DNA of 64,000 nucleotides from DASYTH01 sp035762905. Its GTDB lineage: Bacteria > Actinomycetota > Actinomycetes > Mycobacteriales > Pseudonocardiaceae. Below, piece after piece: positions 8,280 to 16,828 of this stretch (the first letter of the stretch is position 1; every line of letters begins with the position of its first letter). The notes beneath the pieces were generated by a model. The model was not told the origin of the DNA. It did not search any database and saw nothing but the letters and a program-made list of their open reading frames with translations. Where the stretch lies: assembly GCF_035762905.1 (NCBI RefSeq), contig NZ_DASUCC010000097.1, positions 248,001-312,000 of the forward strand, written 5' to 3'. Position numbers and translations under genes: made by a program.

Positions 8280-8705
8280 TCAGCAGGTCCAGTCGCCCAT
8301 GTCCACCCGGTTGCGGTACTGGGACGGCACCAGGTACCCGCCGTCGGTGTTCTGGGTGGAGTTGTAGACGGTGAAAAGATAGGTGTGCGACTCGCCGCCC
8401 GGATACGGATAGGTGACCTCGTAGAAACGGACCCCGCAGGTCGTGGAGTTCACGTCGACGAAATTGACGGTGTACGAAAGATAAAATCGCCCGTACGCCC
8501 GCCGGTAACTGTGGAACGCGCCGTACCGCGGGCCCATCCCGGCCGGTGGCGGCTCGTAGATGCAGACCCCGCCGTCCTTCCCGCTCACCGGCGGAAATCC
8601 CGGGCAGCCGTATACCAGTGGCCCCACCGGGTCCGCCTGGGCGGGCGGGGTGACCATCAGAATTCCGCCGACGAGCACGAAGAGCACGCCAAATAAACGC
8701 CGCAT
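8280..8705 (-). CDS. Secreted protein of unknown function
   Basis: A 141-residue protein with a clear Sec signal peptide (residues 1-24, cleavage near PAQA-DP). The mature part is rich in Tyr, Gly and Pro and has four Cys (in YGCPGF, GVCIYE, TTCGVRF and the final WTC), suggesting two disulfides. No known family recognised. Codon use is less GC-biased than its neighbours, with AAA, TTT and TAT codons, so it may be acquired or weakly expressed. It stands alone, with no operon partner. Confidence 0.7.
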   Translation of the reverse strand: MRRLFGVLFVLVGGILMVTPPAQADPVGPLVYGCPGFPPVSGKDGGVCIYEPPPAGMGPRYGAFHSYRRAYGRFYLSYTVNFVDVNSTTCGVRFYEVTYPYPGGESHTYLFTVYNSTQNTDGGYLVPSQYRNRVDMGDWTC

Positions 8706-8773
8706 CGCGTGTTGCCCCCAATACCCAGTTTCAGTCTGCGTGGATTCGCAGTTCCCTCAGACTAGTCCCAAGG

Positions 8774-9955
8774 TCAACTCCAGTCCGGGCCGCGCCGCGC
8801 CCAGGTCCAGGCGTAGCGGGGGTCCTCGCAGGCGTCTGCCGCCTCGCCGAGGTCCAGCGGCCGGAAGGTGTCCACCATGACCGCGGTCTCGTCGAAGTAC
8901 TCGGCGCCGATCGAGGCCTCGGCCGCGCCCGGCTGCGGGCCGTGCGTGAACCCGGCCGGGTGCAGCGACAGCGAGCCGATGCCGATCCCACTGCCCTTGC
9001 GCGCCTCGTAGTTGCCGCCGACGTAGAACATCAGCTCGTCGGAGTCGACGTTGGCGTGGTTGTACGGCACCGGGATGGCGTCCGGGTGGTAGTCGACCTT
9101 GCGCGGGCAGAACGAGCAGACCACGAAGTTGGGCCCCTCGAACGTCTGGTGCACCGGCGGCGGCTGGTGCACCCGCCCGGTGATCGGCTCGAAGTCGCGG
9201 ATGTTGAACACCCACGGGTACAGGCAGCCGTCCCAGCCGACCACGTCGAACGGGTGGTTGGCGTACGTGTAGCGGGTCAGCCCGGCCCGGTGCCGGACCA
9301 GCACGTCGACGTCCTCGCCGTCCACCAGCAGCGGCTCGACCGGGCCGCGCAGGTCGCGCTCGCAGTACGGGGCGTGCTCGAGGAACTGGCCCTTGGTCGA
9401 CAGGTACCGCCGGGGCGGCCCGATGTGCCCGGTCGCCTCCAGGATCAGCAGCCGCAGCTCGCCGTGCGGCACCACCCGGTACGTGGTCGAGGTCGGCAGC
9501 ACCACGTAGTCGCCGTCGGCCACCTCAAGCGCGCCGTAGACGGTCTCCAGCACCCCGGCGCCGCCCTGCACGTAGAGCAGCTCGTCGCCGGCCGCGTTGC
9601 GGTACAGCGGGCTGGGCGTGGTGGCGGCGGCGAACGCGATCGTCACGTCGGCGTTGCCGAACAGGGTGCGCCGGCCGGTCACGGCGTCCACGTCGGCCGG
9701 GGCCTCCCACTTGAGGTCCTGGCTGCGGAAGTGCCGCGGCTTGAGCGGGTGGTTGGCGGTGAGCCGGCCGCGGGAGTCCGGCATGGCCCTGGCGTTCACG
9801 ATCGCGGTCGGCAGGAACCGGTGGTACAGCAGAGCCGAGTCGGACGAGAAACCCTCGACTCCCATGAGCTCTTCGGCGTAGAGGCTGCCGGCCGGTGAGC
9901 GGAACTGAGTATGCCTCTTACGGGGTATCTCACCGACCCGTCGGTAGTAAGGCAT
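8774..9955 (-). CDS. hmgA: Homogentisate 1,2-dioxygenase
   Basis: Opens the ring of homogentisate to maleylacetoacetate in tyrosine/phenylalanine catabolism; Fe(II) cupin enzyme. 393 residues from ATG 9955. Recognisable segments are NADVTIAFA, DELLYVQGG, VLPTSTTYRV, VGWDGCLYPWVFNIRDFEP (about 241-259) and the iron-site region FCPRKVDYHPDAIPVPYNHAN with DELMFYVGGNYE. ATG 9955 is chosen because GGAGGA precedes it by 4 nt; an in-frame start 30 nt upstream lacks a site. Divergent from the fahA operon over a 68-bp gap holding a perfect palindrome. Confidence 0.95.
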   Translation of the reverse strand: MPYYRRVGEIPRKRHTQFRSPAGSLYAEELMGVEGFSSDSALLYHRFLPTAIVNARAMPDSRGRLTANHPLKPRHFRSQDLKWEAPADVDAVTGRRTLFGNADVTIAFAAATTPSPLYRNAAGDELLYVQGGAGVLETVYGALEVADGDYVVLPTSTTYRVVPHGELRLLILEATGHIGPPRRYLSTKGQFLEHAPYCERDLRGPVEPLLVDGEDVDVLVRHRAGLTRYTYANHPFDVVGWDGCLYPWVFNIRDFEPITGRVHQPPPVHQTFEGPNFVVCSFCPRKVDYHPDAIPVPYNHANVDSDELMFYVGGNYEARKGSGIGIGSLSLHPAGFTHGPQPGAAEASIGAEYFDETAVMVDTFRPLDLGEAADACEDPRYAWTWARRGPDWS

Positions 9956-9968
9956 GGGTCCTCCAGGC

Positions 9969-9983
9969 GTCCGATAATCGGAC
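9969..9983. promoter_or_regulatory. Perfect palindrome, candidate IclR operator
   Basis: GTCCGATAATCGGAC, arms of 7 bp around one base, in the gap between hmgA and the fahA operon. An IclR-type regulator is encoded at the end of that operon, so this is the obvious operator candidate. Confidence 0.55.
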
Positions 9984-10010
9984 ACCTTTGTTCAGTTGGC
10001 GATACAGCAC

Positions 10011-10016
10011 TAGCGT
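10011..10016 (+). promoter_or_regulatory. -10 element of the fahA operon (leaderless)
   Basis: TAGCGT, 7 nt before GTG 10024; the palindrome at 9969 lies about 28 bp further upstream. Confidence 0.5.
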
Positions 10017-10023
10017 GTCAGCC

Positions 10024-10890
10024 GTGTCAAGCGCCGCCTCGCTCCCTGCGCCCCGTCACCGCGGCATTCCGCCCCTGCTCGCCCGGCTCGTCGACGATGC
10101 CGCACTGTTCCCCCCGGGCAGTGCCAGCATGCCCGACGCCGTGCGGTTGCACCTGGAGGGACGGACCGGCCGGCATGCCGGACTGCTCGGCCTGTTCCTG
10201 TGTCCGGCCTCCCGGCTGCCCGAGCTGATCACCGAGCTGATCAAGGTGAAACCGGTCAAGCCGGTGGCCCTGTCGCTGGTGATCGACACCGGGCTCGGCG
10301 GGGTGCCCAAGGCGCTGTCCATCGTCGAGTCCCGGGTCGAGCTGCTCGCCCTGCGGATGGTGGAGATGCCGGCGCCGTCCGACGTGGACGAGGTGTGGCT
10401 GGAGCGGGTGAGCGAGTTCGTGCCCGAGGACGTGGTCCGGGTGATCGAGCCGCGCCGCGGCGGGCTGGCCTGGTTGGACGGCATCCAGCGCGTGGTCGAG
10501 CACGGCAGCTGGCCGAAGCTGCGCTGCGGCGGCTTGTCCGCGCAGAACTTCCCGAGCATCGAGGAGGTCACCGACTTCCTGTCGGTGATCAACGAGGGCG
10601 GCGCGTCGTTCAAGGCGACGGCCGGCCTGCACCACGCGGTGCGCGGTCCCGATCCGGACACCGGCTTCACCCACCACGGCTTCCTGAACCTGCTGGTCGC
10701 CACCGCCCGGATGCAGGCGGGCGGCGACGTGCACGAGGCGCTGGCGATGACCGACAGCGCGGCGTTGGCCGAGGAGGCCGCCGCCCTATCCGACCAGGCC
10801 CAGCACTCCGCGCGTGGCGTGTTCGCCTCCTACGGCTCGTGTTCGCTCACCGATCCGATCGACGACCTGGAGCAGTTGGGACTGCTATGA
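10024..10890 (+). CDS. Uncharacterised protein of the homogentisate operon
   Basis: A 288-residue soluble protein I cannot name. Visible segments include ARLVDDAALFPPGSASMPDA near the start, RCGGLSAQNFPSIEEVTDFL mid-protein and FKATAGLHHAV followed by HHGFLNLLVATA. The alternation of strand-like and helix-like stretches suggests a TIM-barrel-like fold. It overlaps fahA by ATGA (translational coupling), so it very likely acts in or alongside tyrosine breakdown. No maleylacetoacetate isomerase is visible in this cluster, but no glutathione-transferase motif supports that role here. The start is set by the -10 hexamer. Confidence 0.75.
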   Translation: MSSAASLPAPRHRGIPPLLARLVDDAALFPPGSASMPDAVRLHLEGRTGRHAGLLGLFLCPASRLPELITELIKVKPVKPVALSLVIDTGLGGVPKALSIVESRVELLALRMVEMPAPSDVDEVWLERVSEFVPEDVVRVIEPRRGGLAWLDGIQRVVEHGSWPKLRCGGLSAQNFPSIEEVTDFLSVINEGGASFKATAGLHHAVRGPDPDTGFTHHGFLNLLVATARMQAGGDVHEALAMTDSAALAEEAAALSDQAQHSARGVFASYGSCSLTDPIDDLEQLGLL

Positions 10891-12086
10891 CCTGGGTGGA
10901 CGACCCCGAGTTCGCCGCCGACAAGCCGTTCGGCCCGCAGACGTTGCCCTACGGGGTGGTCGACGCCGGCGACGGCCCGCAGGTCGCGATCCGGCTCGGC
11001 GACCATGCCCTGCCGCTGCGCTCGATCGAGGCCTCGCTCGGCGACGAGCTGTCCGCCGTGCTCTGGGCCGGCTCGCTCGATCCGCTGCTGGCCGCCGGCC
11101 GCCCGGTCTGGTCCGCGCTGCGCGCCCGGCTGCGCGACCTGGTCACCGCCACCGCGGCCCCGCGCGGCGCCACCCTGTTGCCGCTGGCCGACGTGCGCCT
11201 GCCGCTGCCGTTCACCGTCGGCGACTACGTGGACTTCTACTCCTCCCGGCACCACGCCGAGAACGTCGGCCGGATCCTGCGGCCGAACGGCGAGGCGCTG
11301 GTGCCGAACTGGACCCACATGCCGATCGGCTACCACGGCCGGTCCGGCACCGTGGTGGTGTCCGGCACCGACATCGAGCGGCCGCACGGCCAGCGCCGCG
11401 GCACCGACGGCCCGCGGTTCGGCCCCACCGAGCGGCTCGACGTCGAGGCCGAGGTGGGCTTCGTGTGCGGCGGTGCGCTGGCCCGCCGGGTGCCGGTGAC
11501 CGCGGCCGCCGACCACATCTTCGGGGTGGCGCTGGTCAACGACTGGTCCGCGCGCGACGTCCAGGGCTGGGAGTACCAGCCGCTCGGGCCGTTCCTCGGC
11601 AAGTCGTTCGCCACCTCGATCGCCGCCTGGATCACTCCCCTGGACGCCTTGGCCGTTGCCCGGGTGCCGGTGGTCGAGCCGGACCATCCCCGGCTCGACT
11701 ACCTGGTCGAGGACCAGCCGTGGGGCCTCGACCTCGACCTGATGATCGAGTGGAACGGCACCGTGGTGTCCCGGCCCCGGTTCGCCGACATGTCCTACTC
11801 GTGCGCCCAGCAGCTGGCCCACATGACCGTGAACGGCGCGACCGTGCGGCCCGGTGACCTGTTCGCCTCCGGCACCGTGTCCGGCCCGGAGCGGGCCCAG
11901 CGCGGCTGCTTCCTCGAGCTGTCCTGGGGCGGCCGGGAGCCGGTCGAGCTGGCCGGCGGCGAGCGGCGGACCTTCCTCGAGGACGGCGACACGGTGGTGA
12001 TCACCGGCACCGCACCCGGCGAGGACGGCTCGGTGGTCGGGTTCGCCGAGGTCGCCGGCACGGTCGTCCCGGCGCGGGAAACCTGA
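10887..12086 (+). CDS. fahA: Fumarylacetoacetase
   Basis: Last step of homogentisate breakdown: cleaves fumarylacetoacetate to fumarate and acetoacetate. 399 residues. Family motifs: VGDYVDFYSSRHHAENVG (residues 110-127, metal Asp and catalytic His), MPIGYHGRSGTVVVSG, the metal-binding LDVEAEVGFV, VNDWSARDVQGWEYQPLGPF and GKSFATSIAAWI. The ATG overlaps the stop of the preceding gene (ATGA), and its own TGA overlaps the next ATG (TGATG), giving a three-gene coupled operon. Confidence 0.95.
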   Translation: MTWVDDPEFAADKPFGPQTLPYGVVDAGDGPQVAIRLGDHALPLRSIEASLGDELSAVLWAGSLDPLLAAGRPVWSALRARLRDLVTATAAPRGATLLPLADVRLPLPFTVGDYVDFYSSRHHAENVGRILRPNGEALVPNWTHMPIGYHGRSGTVVVSGTDIERPHGQRRGTDGPRFGPTERLDVEAEVGFVCGGALARRVPVTAAADHIFGVALVNDWSARDVQGWEYQPLGPFLGKSFATSIAAWITPLDALAVARVPVVEPDHPRLDYLVEDQPWGLDLDLMIEWNGTVVSRPRFADMSYSCAQQLAHMTVNGATVRPGDLFASGTVSGPERAQRGCFLELSWGGREPVELAGGERRTFLEDGDTVVITGTAPGEDGSVVGFAEVAGTVVPARET

Positions 12087-12769
12087 TGGGCCGGCCGGTC
12101 CGATCGATGCAGTCCGGATCGCCGGGTGCGTCCCGGGCGGCCGGCAAGGAGAGCTCGCTGACCCTGGACCGGGGGCTGGCGCTGCTGCAGGCGGTGGCCG
12201 ACTCGGACTCCGACGCGCCCACGATCAGCGACCTGGCCGCGACCATCGGCGCCAGCCGGGCGGCGGTCTACCGGCTGCTGGTCCCGCTGCAGGATCGCGG
12301 CCTGGTCCGCCGGGAGGGCTCCCGGGTCCGGCTCGGGCTCGGCCTGCTCCGGCTGGCCGCCAAGGTCGCCCCGCAGCTGCGCTACGCCGCGCTGCCGGCG
12401 CTGCGCGAGCTGGCCGAGAAGGTCGGGGCGACCGCGCACCTGACCGTGGCCGACGGCGACGAGGCCCAGGCGGTGGCCGTGGTGGAGCCGTCCTGGACCA
12501 CCTACCACGTGTCCTACCGGGTGGGCGCCCGGCACTCGCTGCGCCGCGGGGCGGCCGGCAAGGCGATCGGGCTGCGGCAGGGCGGTCCTGGCTGGGTGGG
12601 CACCACCGGCGAACTGCAGACCGGGGCGCACGGCATCGCCGCCCCGGTGCGCGGTGTCACCGGCCTGCGGGCCAGCGTCGGCGTGGTCACCATGGAGCCG
12701 CTGGACGCCGACCTGGTCGGCCCCCAGGTGGTGGGCGCGGCCGCGGCGGTCGCCGCCGCGTTGCGCTGA
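12086..12769 (+). CDS. IclR-family transcriptional regulator
   Basis: 227 residues: an N-terminal winged HTH (about 25-85, LTLDRGLALLQAV, then ISDLAATIGASRAAVYRLL) and a shortened IclR effector domain (about 100-227, QAVAVVEPSWTTYHVSYRVG, RRGAAGKAI). Translationally coupled behind fahA, so it most likely senses homogentisate or a downstream product and controls both halves of the divergent hmgA/fahA cluster, probably at the palindrome 9969-9983. Confidence 0.88.
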   Translation: MGRPVRSMQSGSPGASRAAGKESSLTLDRGLALLQAVADSDSDAPTISDLAATIGASRAAVYRLLVPLQDRGLVRREGSRVRLGLGLLRLAAKVAPQLRYAALPALRELAEKVGATAHLTVADGDEAQAVAVVEPSWTTYHVSYRVGARHSLRRGAAGKAIGLRQGGPGWVGTTGELQTGAHGIAAPVRGVTGLRASVGVVTMEPLDADLVGPQVVGAAAAVAAALR

Positions 12770-12782
12770 CGCCGGCCGGAAA

Positions 12783-14168
12783 TCACCGCGGGTGCACGGT
12801 CATCGGGATCGCCCCGTCGGGTCGTAACGTGACCGACGGCCGGGGCACCGGCCGGGCGCCCGGCACCAGGTCGCAGCGGAACCGTTGGGTGATGGCCGCG
12901 AGCAGCAGGATCGCCTCCAGGGTGGCGAACCCGGAGCCGACGCACTGCCGCCGGCCGCCGCCGAACGGCAGGTAGGCGAACCGGTGCCGGCCCGCCGACG
13001 CGGCCGGCAGGAACCGGCCCGGGTCGAAGACCTCCGGGTTGGGCCAGTGCTCGGGGTTGCGATGCACCAGGTAGGGCGCGGTGATCACGATGCTGCCGGG
13101 CGGGATCCGGAGCGAGCCGAGCGCGTCGTCGGCCACCGGCTGGCGCTCGATGATCCACGCCGGCGGGTAGAGCCGCATCGACTCGGACACCACGGCCGAG
13201 GTCCACTCCAGCTTGTCCGCATCCTCGGTGGCCGGCGGGCGCCCGGCCAGCACCTCGTCCACCTCGGCCGCCAGCCGGTCCCGGGCCTCGGGATGGGTGG
13301 AGAGCAGGAAGAGCGTCCAGGCCAGCGCGTTGGCCGTGGTCTCGTGCCCGGCGAGCATGAACGTCATCAGCTCGTCGCGCACCTGCTGCTCGGTCATGTC
13401 GCCGTCCCCTCGCGGCCGCGCCGGCTCGGCGGCGGGGGACTCGTCCCGGGCGGACAGCAGCATGTCCAGCAGGTCGGCCGGCCGGTCGACGGGCGGTTCG
13501 GCGCGCCGGGCGGCGATGATCCGGTCCACCACCTCGCGCAGGTGCGTCTCGGCCCGCCAGGCCCGGCGCCGGCTCGGCGTCGGCCACCGCTCGAAGTTCG
13601 GCACCAGCCAGAACAGCGGGTTGCGCACCACCCGCATGTAGGCGACCAGCACGGTCTCCAGCGCGGGTGCCATCCCGCCGGCCTCGCCGGTCAGGTCCGA
13701 GCTGAACAGCGTGCGGCCCACCACGTCCAGGGTCAACGCGCTCATCTGCCCGGCCATGTCGAACACGGTGTCCGGCGGCGCGGCGGCCCACCCGGACAGC
13801 ATGTCCGCCGCGGCGCCGAGCATGGCCGGCCCGAACCCGAGCAGGTTGCGCCGGGCGAACATCGGTTGGACCAGCCGGCGCTGCCGGGCCCAGCCGTCCC
13901 CCTCGTTGGTCAGCAGCCCGTCGCCGAGCAACTCCTTGAGCGGCCGGTAGGTCGGCGCCTTGACGTAGTTGCCCTGGTTCGCCACCAGCACGTGGGCGAC
14001 GTCGTCCGGCCGGGCCAGGACGAACACCAGGTGCCCGCCGACCGACGGCACCCGGACCCGGTCGCCGTACTCGGCCATCAGGCTGGTCAGCAGGCCGAGC
14101 GGGTCCCGCTGCAACCGCGGGAGCAGAGCCAGCGCGGCCCGGCCGCGCGGTCCCGGAGTCGCGTCCAT
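12783..14168 (-). CDS. Cytochrome P450
   Basis: 461 residues, longer than most soluble bacterial P450s and resembling the CYP102/CYP4-like haem domains. I-helix oxygen motif AGHETTA, ExxR in ESMRLYPP, the FDPGRF segment and haem loop PFGGGRRQCVG with the thiolate Cys. Substrate unknown; no ferredoxin or reductase gene is adjacent. TAGGTT lies 6 nt before the ATG. The convergent IclR gene ends 13 bp away. Confidence 0.93.
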   Translation of the reverse strand: MDATPGPRGRAALALLPRLQRDPLGLLTSLMAEYGDRVRVPSVGGHLVFVLARPDDVAHVLVANQGNYVKAPTYRPLKELLGDGLLTNEGDGWARQRRLVQPMFARRNLLGFGPAMLGAAADMLSGWAAAPPDTVFDMAGQMSALTLDVVGRTLFSSDLTGEAGGMAPALETVLVAYMRVVRNPLFWLVPNFERWPTPSRRRAWRAETHLREVVDRIIAARRAEPPVDRPADLLDMLLSARDESPAAEPARPRGDGDMTEQQVRDELMTFMLAGHETTANALAWTLFLLSTHPEARDRLAAEVDEVLAGRPPATEDADKLEWTSAVVSESMRLYPPAWIIERQPVADDALGSLRIPPGSIVITAPYLVHRNPEHWPNPEVFDPGRFLPAASAGRHRFAYLPFGGGRRQCVGSGFATLEAILLLAAITQRFRCDLVPGARPVPRPSVTLRPDGAIPMTVHPR

Positions 14169-14174
14169 GCCCCC

Positions 14175-14180
14175 AACCTA
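14175..14180 (-). promoter_or_regulatory. -10 element of the P450 gene (leaderless)
   Basis: TAGGTT on the minus strand, 6 nt before ATG 14168. Confidence 0.5.
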
Positions 14181-14181
14181 C

Positions 14182-14781
14182 TCATCCGTAAACAACTTGC
14201 CAGAGGGCGAGCAGGGCGAACCCGGCGAACACGAAACCGGCGATCCGCTGGATCAGGCGCGGCCGGATCCGACCCCGGATCCGGCCGCCGAGCAGCACCG
14301 CGATCCCGGCCACGGTGGTCAGCGCCAGCCAGCCGCCGAGGCCGACCGCGACCGGCGCGGAGAACCGGGCGGTCAGCCCGGCGATGGCGAACTGGGACGC
14401 GTCCCCCCACTCCGCCGCGAACAGCACCCCGAACGAGGTCAGCGCCGCGCGGACGAACGACACCGCCGCCGGCCCGCCGCCGGCTTCGACCCCCTCGTCC
14501 GGATCGTGACCGAAGCCCTCGCGCAGCAGCAGGACCGCGCCCAGCCCGAACAGCACCGCCACCACCCCGGCCACCACCCGCTCGGGCAGCAGGGTGAGCA
14601 CCGAGCCGAACCCGGCGGCGATCACGCACTGCACCGCGAACGCGCAGGTGACGCCGACGAACACCGGCAGACCGCGGTACCGGGTGGTGAGGATCAGCGT
14701 GGCCACCATGGTCTTGTCCGGCAGCTCGACCACGAACACCAGCGCGAACGCCGTGCCGAACGCGAGCAGCGCCGAGTCCAT
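14182..14781 (-). CDS. TMEM165/GDT1-family cation transporter
   Basis: 199-residue membrane protein with about six helices and the two inverted signature motifs of the UPF0016/GDT1 family: ELPDKT in helix 1 and EWGDAS in the second half. The family exports Mn2+ (or exchanges Ca2+/Mn2+). The first repeat has Pro where the family usually has Gly. A DosR-like palindrome overlaps its promoter, so it may answer to the DevS/DevR-like pair next door. Confidence 0.87.
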   Translation of the reverse strand: MDSALLAFGTAFALVFVVELPDKTMVATLILTTRYRGLPVFVGVTCAFAVQCVIAAGFGSVLTLLPERVVAGVVAVLFGLGAVLLLREGFGHDPDEGVEAGGGPAAVSFVRAALTSFGVLFAAEWGDASQFAIAGLTARFSAPVAVGLGGWLALTTVAGIAVLLGGRIRGRIRPRLIQRIAGFVFAGFALLALWQVVYG

Positions 14782-14788
14782 GATCCCG

Positions 14789-14794
14789 ACAATA
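14789..14794 (-). promoter_or_regulatory. -10 element of the TMEM165 gene (leaderless)
   Basis: TATTGT on the minus strand, 7 nt before ATG 14781; the DosR-like box begins 2 bp upstream of it. Confidence 0.5.
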
Positions 14795-14795
14795 G

Positions 14796-14814
14796 TTTGG
14801 GACCTAGGTCCCGA
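14796..14814. promoter_or_regulatory. DosR/DevR-like box
   Basis: TTTGGGACCTAGGTCCCGA, containing the 14-bp perfect palindrome GGGACCTAGGTCCC. It resembles the mycobacterial DosR box (GGGAC..GTCCC core with flanking TT). It lies between the TMEM165 and kinase genes, whose kinase/regulator neighbours are DevS/DevR-like. Confidence 0.6.
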
Positions 14815-15014
14815 CCGGACAGGACCGCAAGACCTGCCCCGGCGGCACCCGACCGGGCACAGTGGAGCTCAACCAGGAACCACCCCGGTCCACACGAGAC
14901 AGACGGCCCCGGCCGGGATCCACCCGCCTAACCGTCCGGGGGGAGGCGCCCGGCGCGCCGTTTCGGGCACAAGACCCGGCGCGCTGGGCGTCGTCCTACG
15001 CTGGGATGCGCATC

Positions 15015-16169
15015 ATGGATTCCACGCTGGCCGCCCGCACGCTCGGCGCGTCGACCGAGATCACCACCGCGGCACTGTCCGGGGAGGACCCGGACGCGGT
15101 GCTGCGTCTGGTGGTGCGCCGCGCGGCCGAGCTGGCCGGGGCCGATCTCGGGCTGGTGATGGCCAGGGCCGGCGACGGCTCACTCACCGTCGAGGCCGCG
15201 CACGGCGCCGACGAGCCGGCCAACCTGCCGGACCCGTTCGAGCCGGTCGGACTGGTGCTCTCGGCCCGCTCGGCGGCCGCCAGGGTGGCCCGCAGCGGGA
15301 TCCCGATCGTGGTCGACGACGTCGTCACCGACCCGCGCACCGCTCCGTTCGTGCCACGGGAGCTGCGCCGCTACGGTCCGTTCGCCGCGGCTCCGTTCGG
15401 CACCCGGGAGCGCAGGCTGGGCGCGCTGACCGTCTACCGGCGGCGCGGCGGCGCCCCGTTCACCCCGGCCACGGTGGAGATGCTGACCGCGTTCGCCGCG
15501 CAGGCCGGCCTGGTGCTGGTGCTCGCCGAGGGCACCCTGGCCCGGGAGCAGATCGGGCTGTACGAGGAGCGCGCCCGGATCGCCCGCGATCTGCACGACG
15601 TGATCGTGCAGCGGCTCTACGCCGCCGGCATGCAACTGGACCTGCTGGCCCGCCGCCCGGCGCGCAAGCTGGCCCGGCCGGACACCATGCGACTGGCCGA
15701 GGCGATCGACCTGCTGGACGCCACCATCGCCGACGTCCGCGCCGTGGTCCGCACGCTGCGCAACCCCGACCCGGCCCCGGTCACCCCGGCCGACCTGGCC
15801 GAGTCGGCCCGGCTGGAGGTGGGCACGGCCGGCGAGCTGCTCGGTTTCGAGCCGTCCTTCGAGGTGCTCGGCAACCTGGCCGACGTTCCGGTGTCGGTGG
15901 CCGACCACGCCCGGGCCGCGTTACGCGAGGCGTTGTCCAACGTGGTCCGGCACTCCGGCGCACACACGGTCGGCGTCCGGCTGCGGCGCGACGCGGCCGG
16001 CCTCGAGCTGACCGTCGTCGACGACGGCTGCGGCATTCCCCGCGGGGTCACCCGGCGCGGCCTCGAGCACCTGGAGCAGCGGGCCGAACAGGCCGGCGGG
16101 CACTGCCGGGTCTCCTCGTCGCCGCGCACCGGGACCACGGTCTCCTGGCGGGTTCCGCTGCCCGATTAG
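15015..16169 (+). CDS. GAF-domain sensor histidine kinase (DevS-like)
   Basis: 384 residues: one GAF domain (about 20-165), then a HisKA_3 dimerisation domain with the phospho-acceptor His in ARIARDLHDVIVQRLYA and a HATPase domain (VVDDGCGIP, GTTVSW). This is the NarL-partner kinase class. DevS of mycobacteria has two GAF domains with haem in the first; only one is seen here and no haem His can be assigned. A -10 (TACGCT, 14997-15002) places the transcript start after ATG 15006, so ATG 15015 is preferred. Its response regulator is convergent, 10 bp downstream. Confidence 0.88.
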   Translation: MDSTLAARTLGASTEITTAALSGEDPDAVLRLVVRRAAELAGADLGLVMARAGDGSLTVEAAHGADEPANLPDPFEPVGLVLSARSAAARVARSGIPIVVDDVVTDPRTAPFVPRELRRYGPFAAAPFGTRERRLGALTVYRRRGGAPFTPATVEMLTAFAAQAGLVLVLAEGTLAREQIGLYEERARIARDLHDVIVQRLYAAGMQLDLLARRPARKLARPDTMRLAEAIDLLDATIADVRAVVRTLRNPDPAPVTPADLAESARLEVGTAGELLGFEPSFEVLGNLADVPVSVADHARAALREALSNVVRHSGAHTVGVRLRRDAAGLELTVVDDGCGIPRGVTRRGLEHLEQRAEQAGGHCRVSSSPRTGTTVSWRVPLPD

Positions 16170-16179
16170 GATCGCCGGC

Positions 16180-16815
16180 TCAGGACTGACCGGACCGGCG
16201 CGCCACCCAGGCCACCGCCTGGGTGCGCCGCTCCATCCCGAGTTTGGCCAGCACCGAGGTCACGTAGTTCTTCACGGTCTTCTCGGCCAGGAACAGCCGG
16301 GCCCCGATCTCCCGGTTGGACAGGCCCTCGCCCATCAACGTCAGCACGTCGCGCTCCCGCTCGGTCAGCACGGCCAGCTCGTCCGTCTCGGCCGACCGGC
16401 GCATCCGCTCGAGCAGGTGCGCGGTGGTGACCGGGTCGAGCAGCGAGCGCCCGCCGGCCACCTCGCGGATCGCGTGCACCACGTCCTGGCCGCGGACCTG
16501 CTTGAGCAGGTAGCCGGACGCCCCGGCCATGATCGCCTCGAGCAGCGCCTGCTCGTCGTCGAACGCGGTGAGCACCAGGCAGTACGGCGGCTGCTCGAGC
16601 GCGCGCAGCGCCCGGCACAGCTCGACGCCGTCGCCGTCGGGCAGCCGCACGTCCACCACCGCGACGTGCGGCCGGGTCGCCGGGGTCCGGGCCAGCGCCT
16701 CGGTCGCGGTGCCCGCCTCGGCCACGACCTCGATATCCGGCTCGGAGTTCAGCAGGTCGCGCAGCCCACGCCGGACGATCTCGTGATCGTCGACCAGTAG
16801 TACCCGGATGCCCAC
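16180..16815 (-). CDS. NarL/FixJ response regulator, DevR (DosR)-like
   Basis: 211 residues: receiver domain with LLVDDHEIVRRGL, phospho-acceptor Asp in AVVDVRLPDGDG and conserved Lys in GYLLKQVRG; then a LuxR-type HTH, LTERERDVLTLMGEGLSNRE, followed by FLAEKTVKNYV and LAKLGMERRTQA. Those last two phrases are almost the same in M. tuberculosis DevR, so this is a DevR-type dormancy/redox regulator. Convergent with its likely kinase; a DosR-like box lies upstream of the kinase. GTG start with TAGGCT 7 nt upstream. Confidence 0.9.
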   Translation of the reverse strand: MGIRVLLVDDHEIVRRGLRDLLNSEPDIEVVAEAGTATEALARTPATRPHVAVVDVRLPDGDGVELCRALRALEQPPYCLVLTAFDDEQALLEAIMAGASGYLLKQVRGQDVVHAIREVAGGRSLLDPVTTAHLLERMRRSAETDELAVLTERERDVLTLMGEGLSNREIGARLFLAEKTVKNYVTSVLAKLGMERRTQAVAWVARRSGQS

Positions 16816-16822
16816 GTCGACC

Positions 16823-16828
16823 AGCCTA
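16823..16828 (-). promoter_or_regulatory. -10 element of the response regulator gene (leaderless)
   Basis: TAGGCT on the minus strand, 7 nt before GTG 16815; it overlaps the last codon of coaA. Confidence 0.5.
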
